From the NCBI GenBank assembly GCA_036274115.1, contig DASUGI010000093.1:1-31147 (forward strand): a stretch of DNA of 31,147 nucleotides, in the 5' to 3' direction. Below the pieces are notes generated by a model that saw only the letters and a list, made by a program, of their open reading frames with translations, ran no database searches and was not told where the DNA came from. This DNA is from JADLHS01 sp036274115. Lineage in GTDB: Bacteria; Verrucomicrobiota; Verrucomicrobiia; Limisphaerales; JADLHS01. The first letter of the stretch is position 1; each line of letters opens with the position of its first letter. Both the position numbers and the translations under genes were made by a program. Positions 8,113 through 15,227 of the stretch are shown here, one piece after another.

Positions 8113-8174
8113 CCAGGCGATTCATCGCTGGGTTCACGGCGCGAATGGCTGCGAGTCCCGTCAGGGACGGCAGA
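8093..8174 (-). repeat. REP-like hairpin unit B1 (reverse orientation)
   Basis: The core is at about 8113-8132: CCAGGCGAT-TC-ATCGCTGGG, a 9-bp stem with one mismatch. On the minus strand it reads into GGCTATTTTCG, the same core as A2, and AAGGAC-CCCGAAAATAGCC matches the reverse of A2 (one base differs). GTCCCGTCAGGGAC (8156-8169 region) forms the outer hairpin. The unit overlaps the last codons and stop of hsdS. Confidence 0.7.
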
Positions 8175-8267
8175 ACCCGTTTCTTGGACAACGCTTTGTC
8201 TTTCGCCCCTCCCACCTTCGCTACGCGCCGGCGCGGCAAGCCGGGGCTTGTGCCATTTCGCATTCGA

Positions 8268-8325
8268 TACCCACGGTTGAAACCATGGGCTATGGTCGCA
8301 CGTCCCTGACGGGACTTGGGAAACC
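8268..8325 (+). repeat. REP-like hairpin unit B2 (forward orientation)
   Basis: The core CCCACGGTT-GA-AACCATGGG is a 9-bp stem with one mismatch, followed by CTATGGTCGC and the hairpin GTCCCTGACGGGAC. It is the inverted partner of B1. The roughly 95 bases between them (8175-8267) contain no gene I can support. Confidence 0.65.
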
Positions 8326-8341
8326 ACGTTCATCCGTAGCT

Positions 8342-8427
8342 CAACAGGAAATCGTGCGCCGGATGGAAGCGTCAGGCGCGCTGGCGAACCAAATCGAGGC
8401 GCGGTTTCAAAAAGCCCAGCGGCAGGT
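8342..8427 (+). pseudogene. Duplicate fragment of hsdS C-terminal conserved region
   Basis: This stretch aligns without gaps to 7882-7967 in hsdS, offset by exactly 460 bases, with about 71 of 86 bases identical. It encodes QQEIVRRMEASGALANQIEARFQKAQRQV, compared with QQEIVRRAEALFTLADQIEARFQKARAQV in hsdS. Differences cluster in the middle, so it is more likely a piece of a second hsdS allele than a recent copy. It is open in the frame of the downstream hydrolase and supplies that gene's apparent N-terminus. Confidence 0.75.
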
Positions 8428-9496
8428 TGCTGCGCTTCTACTGCTGTTGTTGGCGTGGTTGCCAACGGTTCACGCAGCCGAACCGTTGCGGTTCGCAGAT
8501 CCTGATCCGCAGCGCTACGAACTCAGCGCACGCGCGAGCAAGATTGATCCGCGCGCCCGGGTGCATCCGGAGATTGACTTCGTGTTTGAGAAGAACGGAA
8601 AACCTGCCGACCTGGAGCATGCGTCCGTGGACACCCGAGTCGAGCCTCAAGGCAAGCTGGTGATCTGGCTCATGGGCCACAGCGCGCCTCTCTTCGAGCG
8701 CGTGAACCGCTATGGCCTGCATGCCATCCAGGTGCATTACGCCAATGGTTGGTTCAGCCGGTTCGGCACCAACCCGCCGCCTTCCGATGACCAGTTTCTT
8801 GGGAAGATCAGACTTGAAGCGGCCACGGGCGAGGATTTCAGTGAAGTCGTAAGCATTCCCAAACCCGACGGCATGATGGAGCGCGCGCTGCAATTGGTGA
8901 AATGGTTGGCGCGAGAGAATCCCCCGGGTCGCTGGGACTATTTCCTGAACGACGACGGACAGCAACTGCGGTGGGATCGCGTGATCATCGCCGGCAGTTC
9001 GCACGGCTCGACCACGGCGGCACGCTTCGCAAAATATCAGCGCGTGGACCGGGTGGTGATGTTTTGCGGGCCGCGCGATCAATTTGAAATGTGGCAGGCG
9101 CTGCCTTCGGCGACACCGACGAACCGTTTCTTTGGTTTCAGTCACGTGCTCGATGACGGCTGGAAGGGAAGTCATTACTGCCGGTCGTGGGAATTGCTGG
9201 GTTTGAATCAATTCGGTCCGGTTGTGAACGTGGACCAAACCGGGCCACCCTACGGCAACACACGTCGTCTTATCACCAGCGCCGACGTCAAGAACGACGC
9301 GAAACGCGCACACGGCTCGGTGGTTCCGGGTGGGTCAGCGGTGAAGGACGCCAGCGGCAAGTTCATTCATGAAGACGTGTGGCGTTATCTCTTCACGCAC
9401 CCGGTTGAAAAAATCGGTGAGCCCGTGCCGCACGACTCCGAGTGTCTGATGGATTTGCGACTGAAATTCCAAAAACCGGCTACAAAGAATCCGTGA
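8363..9496 (+). CDS. Secreted alpha/beta-hydrolase-like protein (BPSS1187-like), N-terminus fused to hsdS debris
   Basis: From ATG 8363 the product has 377 residues. Residues 1-20 come from the hsdS duplicate; residues about 23-38 (AALLLLLLAWLPTVHA) form a signal-peptide core with cleavage near HAA. The mature protein has an alpha/beta-hydrolase look: a strand KLVIWLMGHSAPLFE, then RVIIAGSSHGSTTAARFA with a nucleophile-elbow GxSxG centred on Ser213, and a late His in DAKRAHGSVVPGG that could complete a triad. It resembles the BPSS1187 family from memory; the substrate is unknown. The natural start is unclear: the frame is open back to 8033 and the native start codon may have been lost, with TTG or CTG codons in the Leu run as alternatives. 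A functional exported protein is possible despite the odd n-region. Confidence 0.65.
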   Translation: MEASGALANQIEARFQKAQRQVAALLLLLLAWLPTVHAAEPLRFADPDPQRYELSARASKIDPRARVHPEIDFVFEKNGKPADLEHASVDTRVEPQGKLVIWLMGHSAPLFERVNRYGLHAIQVHYANGWFSRFGTNPPPSDDQFLGKIRLEAATGEDFSEVVSIPKPDGMMERALQLVKWLARENPPGRWDYFLNDDGQQLRWDRVIIAGSSHGSTTAARFAKYQRVDRVVMFCGPRDQFEMWQALPSATPTNRFFGFSHVLDDGWKGSHYCRSWELLGLNQFGPVVNVDQTGPPYGNTRRLITSADVKNDAKRAHGSVVPGGSAVKDASGKFIHEDVWRYLFTHPVEKIGEPVPHDSECLMDLRLKFQKPATKNP

Positions 9497-9555
9497 CCGC
9501 AACCATGATTGGATCTGGCCCGGAAAAAGACGAATGGGTCTTCGACCGTGCCTTG

Positions 9556-9562
9556 AAAGGAG
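9556..9562 (+). promoter_or_regulatory. Shine-Dalgarno site of the DUF3024 gene
   Basis: AAAGGAG lies 9 bases before ATG 9572. It also falls inside the last codons of a 21-codon open frame (9505-9570), which stops one base before this start codon. Confidence 0.6.
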
Positions 9563-9571
9563 AGCGTTAAT

Positions 9572-9922
9572 ATGGGCTTTACCGAAAGCGAGATGGTTGA
9601 GCACCTGAAGGTGATCGAAGACGTTTTCTGGTCGGGTCGCCGGCCACCGGTGCATCTCCGTGACAAAGTTCGGGAAGGGCAACGTTTCGTCGATCGGACG
9701 ATCGAGCTTTTCATCGTGCGACCGATGTACAATCGACCGGATGTGCACACTGAGGAAGCCATCGCCAAAATCCAGCACATGCCGCGATTGCGGTGTTGGC
9801 GCATCTTTTGGAAACGCGCGGATGGCAAGTGGCATCGTTACCAGCCGTGCTTTGAAGTAGCATCGCTGGCGGAGGCACTGCGCGTGGTTGATGAGGATGC
9901 CAATGGCTGTTTCTTCGGCTGA
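9572..9922 (+). CDS. DUF3024 family protein
   Basis: A 116-residue soluble protein. The order of motifs matches DUF3024 as I recall it: an N-terminal helix, RPPVHLRDKVREGQRF, the strand TIELFIVRPMY, then CWRIFWKRADGKWHRYQP, and a closing LAEALRVVDEDANGCFFG. Family function is unknown. The start is well supported by a strong Shine-Dalgarno site 9 bases upstream. The gene stands alone on the plus strand between the BPSS1187-like hydrolase and the FAD/Fe-S dehydrogenase, with a repeat-filled gap after it. Confidence 0.75.
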   Translation: MGFTESEMVEHLKVIEDVFWSGRRPPVHLRDKVREGQRFVDRTIELFIVRPMYNRPDVHTEEAIAKIQHMPRLRCWRIFWKRADGKWHRYQPCFEVASLAEALRVVDEDANGCFFG

Positions 9923-9948
9923 AGCTCTCCCTCAATCCATCGCGCCGC

Positions 9949-10058
9949 GTAACGCGACCGTCCCGGTTGCGAGTTCGCGGCGAGGACGGAGGTTCAGGGG
10001 GACTAAACGTCACGCGGCGGGACGCCGCTTGAACTCGCAGGCGAGACGCCCGCGTTAC
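9949..10058. repeat. 110-bp imperfect inverted repeat
   Basis: The outer arms 9949-9976 (GTAACGCG ... GCGAGTTC) and 10031-10058 (GAACTCGC ... CGCGTTAC) are inverted copies with about 20 of 28 positions matching. Inside lies GCGGCG-GGA-CGCCGC at about 10014-10028. No coding sequence is supported here. It looks like a short non-autonomous palindromic element. Confidence 0.6.
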
Positions 10059-10075
10059 AATGGGGGCTTCGAGAA

Positions 10076-10125
10076 CATTGAACCTCGAACCTCGAACCCC
10101 GAACTTGGAACTTCGAACTTGGAAC
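10076..10125 (+). repeat. Short tandem repeat (CGAAC-based)
   Basis: Degenerate tandem copies of a 7-8 base unit, TCGAACC/TCGAACTT/GGAACTT, run for about 50 bases. Similar TCGAAC-type tracts recur between genes in related genomes, as I recall. It lies 73 bases before the dehydrogenase start. Confidence 0.6.
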
Positions 10126-10198
10126 GTTTTAAAGGGATGGTGTGCTTCCCCGTTGTCATCCATGGCGGCTGGACATAACCTGAGTTGGTGTTCGACGC

Positions 10199-13027
10199 AT
10201 GACGCCAACGCAACAACACGCCACGCTTTCCGCCGCGAACTGCGAGGTCAAGTTTGACAACCTGACGCGCCAGCTTTACGCGACGGATGCATCGCATTAT
10301 CAGATTGAACCGCTCGCTGTCGCGTTTCCGCGTGACGCGAAGCAGGCGAGTTCCATCATTCAAGCGGCGCAACAGGCCGGAGTTTCGGTCATTCCTCGCG
10401 GCGCGGGAACGGGCCTGGTCGGCGGCGCGATCGGTGAAGGCGTGGTCGTGGATTTCTCGCGCTACAATCGGCTCATCACTGAATTCGACGTGGAGAAATA
10501 CACCGTGCGCGTGGGCGCGGGCGTGGTTTTGGATCAGCTCAATGGCTTTCTGCGGCCGCAAGGTTACGCGTTTGGTCCGGATGTGGCGACGAGTTCGCGC
10601 GCGACCATTGGGGGGATGATAGCCAACAATTCTTCCGGTGCCCGGTGCGCGCTCTATGGCACGACGGTGGATCATGTCGTTGAAGTGGAAGTGGTGATGA
10701 GCGACGGCAAGGTGCTGAAGGTTGGCCCGGAGCACGACACGCTGAAGGTTCAGCGCCTCATGCTGGAAGATCTCGCGATGCTGAATGGCTTGCAGATCGG
10801 CGAGCGCTTTCCGGAAGGGCTGCTGAAACGCTGGCCGGGTTACGCACTCGACCGCGTGTTGCGCGAGCCGGCGAACCTCATCAACGTGCTGGCGGGCAGT
10901 GAAGGCACGCTCGCGGCTATCACGTCGGCGGTGGTAAGGGTTGTTCCGACTCCCGACGAGATTGGCCTGGCGCTGATCTTTTTCGATTCGATACCCGAGG
11001 CGATGCAGGCTTCGGTGGAACTGGCGGATTTGAAGCCGTCGGCCATTGAGTTTCTCGATCGCATGTTGCTCGACCAGACGCGCGGGCAACGGGAGTTTCA
11101 GGCAGCGCGCGATTTGTTGGAACTTGATGCGCGCCCTGCGGAGGGCGTATTGGCAGTGGAGTTCTACGGCGATGTCGAGGCGCGGATGGCGGAGTTGGAG
11201 AAACGTCCGCTTGGTTCGCGTAAGACCATTCTCCAGACACTGGCGCAGATCAATCACGTGTGGACACTGCGCAAAGGCGGGCTCTCACTGCTGACCAGTT
11301 GCAAGGGCAGGGCGAAACCGGTGACGTGCATCGAGGATGCGGCGGTTCGGCCCAAGGATTTGCCGGCTTATTACAACAGCCTGTCCTCGCTCATTCGCGA
11401 CATGGGGCTCGAAGCGTCCTTCTACGGTCATGCCGCGTCCGGACTGTTGCACGTGCGGCCCGTGCTGGATTTGCAATCGGCGGAAGATTTGAAGAAGTTT
11501 CGCGAGATCACCGAGGAAGTCGCCGCACTGGTGAAACATTTCAAAGGTTCGTTTTCCGCCGAACACGGCGTGGGCATGGGGCGAACCGAGTTTCTGCGCA
11601 AGGAGATTGGGGACGATCTCTATCTGCTGATGCGCCAGATCAAACGCTCGTTCGATCCGCACAATTTGTTCAACCCGGGCAAGCTCGTGGACGATGGGCG
11701 CTTCAAGCTGGACAAACACCTGCGTCAGTCGCCGGGCTACGCGCTCAAGCTGCCATTCGAGCCGATGCTTGCGTTTTCCGGTCGCGACGGCTCATTCGTT
11801 GCGAATCTCGAACAATGCAACGGGTGCGGCGGTTGCCGGAAAGAGACCCCCACGATGTGCCCGACCTTCCTCGCGACCGGCGAGGAAATCATGTCCACGC
11901 GAGGTCGGGCCAATACGATTCGGGCCGCGCTGGAACTGCGCGGTATGTCACGCGGCGATGCGCTTTCTTCGAAAGAGCTGGAAGCCGCGTTGAGTAATTG
12001 TCTGTCGTGCAAGGCGTGCATCAACGAGTGTCCGTCCAATGTGAATCTCGCTTTGCTCAAGGCGGAGTTGCAGTGGGCGCGCATCCGGCGTGACGGCCTT
12101 TCCTTGCGCGAGCGGTTGTTTGGTTCGCCGGATTTCCTGGGCCGGCTGGGTTGCGCGATGCCGAAGGTCGTCAATGATCTGCTCACGTCGAGCCGCTTTC
12201 GGGAATTGCTCGAAAAGATTACGGGCATTTCAGCGGAACGCGCTTTGCCGCGCTACGCGAAAGTGCGATTCGACTGGTGGTTCGAGCGGCGACAGCGGGA
12301 TTCGTGTCCGGCGCGGGGCCGGGTAATTTTGTGGGACGACACCTTTGTGCGTTACAACGACCCGCACATTGGCATCGCCGCGGTGAAGGTGTTGGAGGCC
12401 GCCGGTTATGAAGTGCAATTGGCCACGGAGCGCAAGTGCTGCGGACGGCCTGCGTTCAGTCAGGGCAATCTGGGGTTCGCGCGAAAACTCGGCGCGCACA
12501 ATCTCAAGTTGTTGAGCGAGACGGCAGACGACGTGCCCATCATCTTTCTCGAACCGTCGTGTTACTCGATGTTCATCGAGGATTATCGCGAGATGAATCT
12601 GCCGGATGCCCAACGCATCGCGGCGCGCTGTCATTTGTTTGAGGAATTCCTGGACGACTTGCTTCGCGCCGACACAACGCTGCTGGAGTTTAATCCACGC
12701 CCGACGACGATCGCGATTCATGTGCACTGCCATGCCAAGGCGCTGACCAATCCCGCCTACAATCATCGGCTGGCGTCGCGTTTGCCGGGGCGCAAGGTGC
12801 ATTACCTCGACACGGGTTGCTGCGGCATGGCCGGGGGCTTCGGCATGATGAAATCGAAATACGAGTTGTCCCTGGAAATTGCCAAACCGCTCATCGAGAA
12901 AATCCGCGACCTGCCTTACGGCAGCATGGTCGTGGCAAGCGGCGCAAGCTGCCGGCATCAGATTGAGCACCTTGCGCCCGTCCGGGCCCGCCACATGGCG
13001 GAGGTGCTGGCGGATGCGCTGGAGTAA
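10199..13027 (+). CDS. FAD-linked oxidase / Fe-S dehydrogenase fusion (YdiJ / GlcD-GlpC type)
   Basis: A 942-residue fusion. The N-terminal PCMH-type FAD-binding domain includes VIPRGAGTGLVGGAIGEGVVVD and SSRATIGGMIANNSSGARC. The FAD-oxidase C-terminal domain ends near residue 500 with HGVGMGRTEFL and DPHNLFNPGKLV. Two 4Fe-4S sites follow: Cys540, 543, 546 and 554 (CNGCGGC...CP) and Cys601, 604, 607 and 611 (CLSCKAC...CP). The C-terminal part carries two cysteine-rich CCG motifs at Cys747-748 and Cys874-875, as in GlpC and heterodisulfide reductase subunit B. Such enzymes oxidise a 2-hydroxyacid (D-lactate, glycolate or D-2-hydroxyglutarate) and pass electrons through Fe-S centres to the membrane or a carrier. 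The substrate is not decidable here. All cofactor motifs are intact. Confidence 0.88.
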   Translation: MTPTQQHATLSAANCEVKFDNLTRQLYATDASHYQIEPLAVAFPRDAKQASSIIQAAQQAGVSVIPRGAGTGLVGGAIGEGVVVDFSRYNRLITEFDVEKYTVRVGAGVVLDQLNGFLRPQGYAFGPDVATSSRATIGGMIANNSSGARCALYGTTVDHVVEVEVVMSDGKVLKVGPEHDTLKVQRLMLEDLAMLNGLQIGERFPEGLLKRWPGYALDRVLREPANLINVLAGSEGTLAAITSAVVRVVPTPDEIGLALIFFDSIPEAMQASVELADLKPSAIEFLDRMLLDQTRGQREFQAARDLLELDARPAEGVLAVEFYGDVEARMAELEKRPLGSRKTILQTLAQINHVWTLRKGGLSLLTSCKGRAKPVTCIEDAAVRPKDLPAYYNSLSSLIRDMGLEASFYGHAASGLLHVRPVLDLQSAEDLKKFREITEEVAALVKHFKGSFSAEHGVGMGRTEFLRKEIGDDLYLLMRQIKRSFDPHNLFNPGKLVDDGRFKLDKHLRQSPGYALKLPFEPMLAFSGRDGSFVANLEQCNGCGGCRKETPTMCPTFLATGEEIMSTRGRANTIRAALELRGMSRGDALSSKELEAALSNCLSCKACINECPSNVNLALLKAELQWARIRRDGLSLRERLFGSPDFLGRLGCAMPKVVNDLLTSSRFRELLEKITGISAERALPRYAKVRFDWWFERRQRDSCPARGRVILWDDTFVRYNDPHIGIAAVKVLEAAGYEVQLATERKCCGRPAFSQGNLGFARKLGAHNLKLLSETADDVPIIFLEPSCYSMFIEDYREMNLPDAQRIAARCHLFEEFLDDLLRADTTLLEFNPRPTTIAIHVHCHAKALTNPAYNHRLASRLPGRKVHYLDTGCCGMAGGFGMMKSKYELSLEIAKPLIEKIRDLPYGSMVVASGASCRHQIEHLAPVRARHMAEVLADALE

Positions 13028-13089
13028 AGGGCCGCATCTCGTCTCTTCGACGTGCTAATCAGGCACAAATCCTGCGAATTTTTCCATGA

Positions 13090-15216
13090 GTGCCTGTGAT
13101 AAAAACTCCTCCGCCGCTGCCAACCCGGTCACGCGTTCCGTGGCCTTTGAGGTTTCTACTGGCTGTTGCCGCCTTGCCCATACTGGCAGTAGTTCTCTTT
13201 TATCCAGTCGAGAATTGGCGCGGGAAACGGGCTTGGGAAAAATGCCAGCGTGAACTGAAAGCAAAAGGCGAAGTGCTTGATTGGGATGCGTACATTCCGT
13301 CGCCTGTTCCGGACGATCAAAATGTCTTCAAAGCGCCTCACATGGCAGGTTGGTTTATAGGACGTGGGACGAACGAGCTCGTCCGACAACTGAGTCCAGA
13401 AAACCTTGTGAAATTCTGCCAACGCTTTCACACGAACGTTGTCATTGAAATATCCGTCGTGGGTGAGGATGCAATCGTGGATCGAACTACGACTGATCTG
13501 GTATTGAACTATGATCCACCGGTTTTGAGTCTGGAATCCCAAGAGGCTGGCGAAAAGCCAGACCCACGGTTTGCCAAGATACCGCTGATTCAATTTCAAG
13601 AGGTGCCGCTGCCGATTGCGATTGAGGGCCTGGCACGGCAGGCCGAGTTGAATTTCACGCTCGATCGAACGTTGGATATTTCGCGCTCAGATATCCCTCA
13701 ACCGGTGGTGACATTTCGATGGCAGAACATCTCGGCGACGCAAGCGTTGATTGCCTTGTTGGATATTTACGACCTTGAGTGGCGCGAGGATTCAAAGACT
13801 GGAGTAGCTCTCGTTCGTAGGAAAAGGACTGGCGGACGACCGTTTGCTTTTGTCGGGGCTGATTTGCAAGAGAAGATTCAAGCATTGGTCCGCAAATCAA
13901 TCCTGCGGGCCGAAGGCGAATACTCCAAAGAACGCTGCTTGAGTGGCAGCCAGGGATTTGAGCTCACGTTGAACTCTCCACCGCAAACGAAACCGGCTCG
14001 AGTGGTTTTGAGGACGGCAAAAACATTGAACGCTCGGGATGTCACTGAATTCTTTCCAACCAACGTGGTTTTGTCCGAAGTCGAGGCTGCTGGTTTGCGC
14101 GTTGAGGGAGACGACAACCGTTTTCAGGTTCTGCTTAGCGCGCCGCCCTTCACTCCAAAGGAATATCTTGCTTGGAGCGATCAATTCATTCCTGATTTCG
14201 ACACCATGCGCGAAGCGCTCAAACGGCCCAAGGCCCAAATGGAGGGGGATTATCGGCATCCTCGGGATGTGCCGATTCCAAACTACCTCACTTTTCGAAG
14301 AGTAGTTGAGACGCTGACGCAACGCGCGCAGTGCTTCCTGCTGCTCAATCAGCCGGATAAGGCTCTGAATGAATTAACACTCATCTACCAGCTAAGTCGT
14401 GCTTCGGAGAGCCATCCCATCACACTGGTGGCCGCCATGACAGACGCAGCAATCTTTGGTCACTATGTGGAGGTTATAAACGAAGGTCTGCGGCGGCGGG
14501 CGTGGCGCAACTCGCAGTTGACTGCCATTCAACAACAACTTGAACAGACAGATTTGCTCCCAATATTGGCTGAAGCACTGCGCGTCGATAGGGCGAGTAC
14601 CCTTCGCATCGTAGAGGATGCCCGAACTGAGATTGGTTCGCGTGACGAGGGCGGTGTGGTAGGTCTGATAAAAGATCTGTCGTGGCTTCCTCGGGGGTGG
14701 TTCGATCAGAATTATTCACTGATGACAAAACTTCAACAAACCGTCATAGAGAGTCTCGATACTACCAATCGCATTGTCGTTCCTGCCAAAACCCGTGAAT
14801 TCTGTGATGGCTTGGATAAACTCGGCAAGCATCCGTATGAGTTTGTCGGGGCAATTGTTGTCCCAAATTTTTCGAAAGCGGTCCAAACCGCCGCCTTTAA
14901 TCAGAGCGAGCTGGATCGGGCTAAGGTCGCTTGCGCACTTGAGCGCTATCAGCTAAGTGCTGGTCAATATCCTGATACTATCGAGGCGTTGGCTCCGGGT
15001 TTCCTGAACACTGTCCCGCACGATATCATTGGCGGCCAACCTCTCAAATACCGTCGAGTACACAGTGGCTACGTTCTTTACTCTGTCGGATGGAACGAAC
15101 TTGATGAACAAGGAACTGCCAGGCTGAACGCCGACGGTTCAGTCGACAAGATACAGGGCGATTGGGTCTGGCGATCGTCTGACCGTAGCGACGACCGACG
15201 TCTCACTGCCAACTGA
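13090..15216 (+). CDS. Membrane-anchored protein with an STN-like domain, function unknown
   Basis: A 708-residue protein starting at GTG, with a Pro-rich cytoplasmic tip and one hydrophobic helix (about residues 20-42), so most of it is extracytoplasmic. Residues about 165-245 look like a secretin/TonB short N-terminal (STN) domain: IQFQEVPLPIAIEGLARQ, then VTFRWQNISATQALIALLDIYDLEW and GVALVRRK. No secretin pore or TonB barrel follows. Instead there is a long helical region (about 380-600) and a C-terminal part with a LERYQLSAGQYPDTIEALAPGF motif I recall from hypothetical proteins of this phylum. Its stop is only 11 bases from the stop of the convergent dehydrogenase gene. A role in the envelope is inferred; nothing more specific can be supported. 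Confidence 0.65.
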   Translation: MPVIKTPPPLPTRSRVPWPLRFLLAVAALPILAVVLFYPVENWRGKRAWEKCQRELKAKGEVLDWDAYIPSPVPDDQNVFKAPHMAGWFIGRGTNELVRQLSPENLVKFCQRFHTNVVIEISVVGEDAIVDRTTTDLVLNYDPPVLSLESQEAGEKPDPRFAKIPLIQFQEVPLPIAIEGLARQAELNFTLDRTLDISRSDIPQPVVTFRWQNISATQALIALLDIYDLEWREDSKTGVALVRRKRTGGRPFAFVGADLQEKIQALVRKSILRAEGEYSKERCLSGSQGFELTLNSPPQTKPARVVLRTAKTLNARDVTEFFPTNVVLSEVEAAGLRVEGDDNRFQVLLSAPPFTPKEYLAWSDQFIPDFDTMREALKRPKAQMEGDYRHPRDVPIPNYLTFRRVVETLTQRAQCFLLLNQPDKALNELTLIYQLSRASESHPITLVAAMTDAAIFGHYVEVINEGLRRRAWRNSQLTAIQQQLEQTDLLPILAEALRVDRASTLRIVEDARTEIGSRDEGGVVGLIKDLSWLPRGWFDQNYSLMTKLQQTVIESLDTTNRIVVPAKTREFCDGLDKLGKHPYEFVGAIVVPNFSKAVQTAAFNQSELDRAKVACALERYQLSAGQYPDTIEALAPGFLNTVPHDIIGGQPLKYRRVHSGYVLYSVGWNELDEQGTARLNADGSVDKIQGDWVWRSSDRSDDRRLTAN

Positions 15217-15227
15217 TAGGTGTACTC

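Noticed and set aside
7071..8325. CRISPR array
   Set aside because: The repeats are inverted pairs with differing stems and irregular spacing, not identical direct repeats with regular spacers.
10055..11257. 400-codon minus-strand frame opposite the FAD/Fe-S dehydrogenase
   Set aside because: His/Arg/Gln-rich composition typical of an antisense shadow; the plus-strand gene has all its cofactor motifs.
15217..15227. Bidirectional terminator between the convergent STN-like and dehydrogenase genes
   Set aside because: Only 11 bases separate the stops and no hairpin is visible there.
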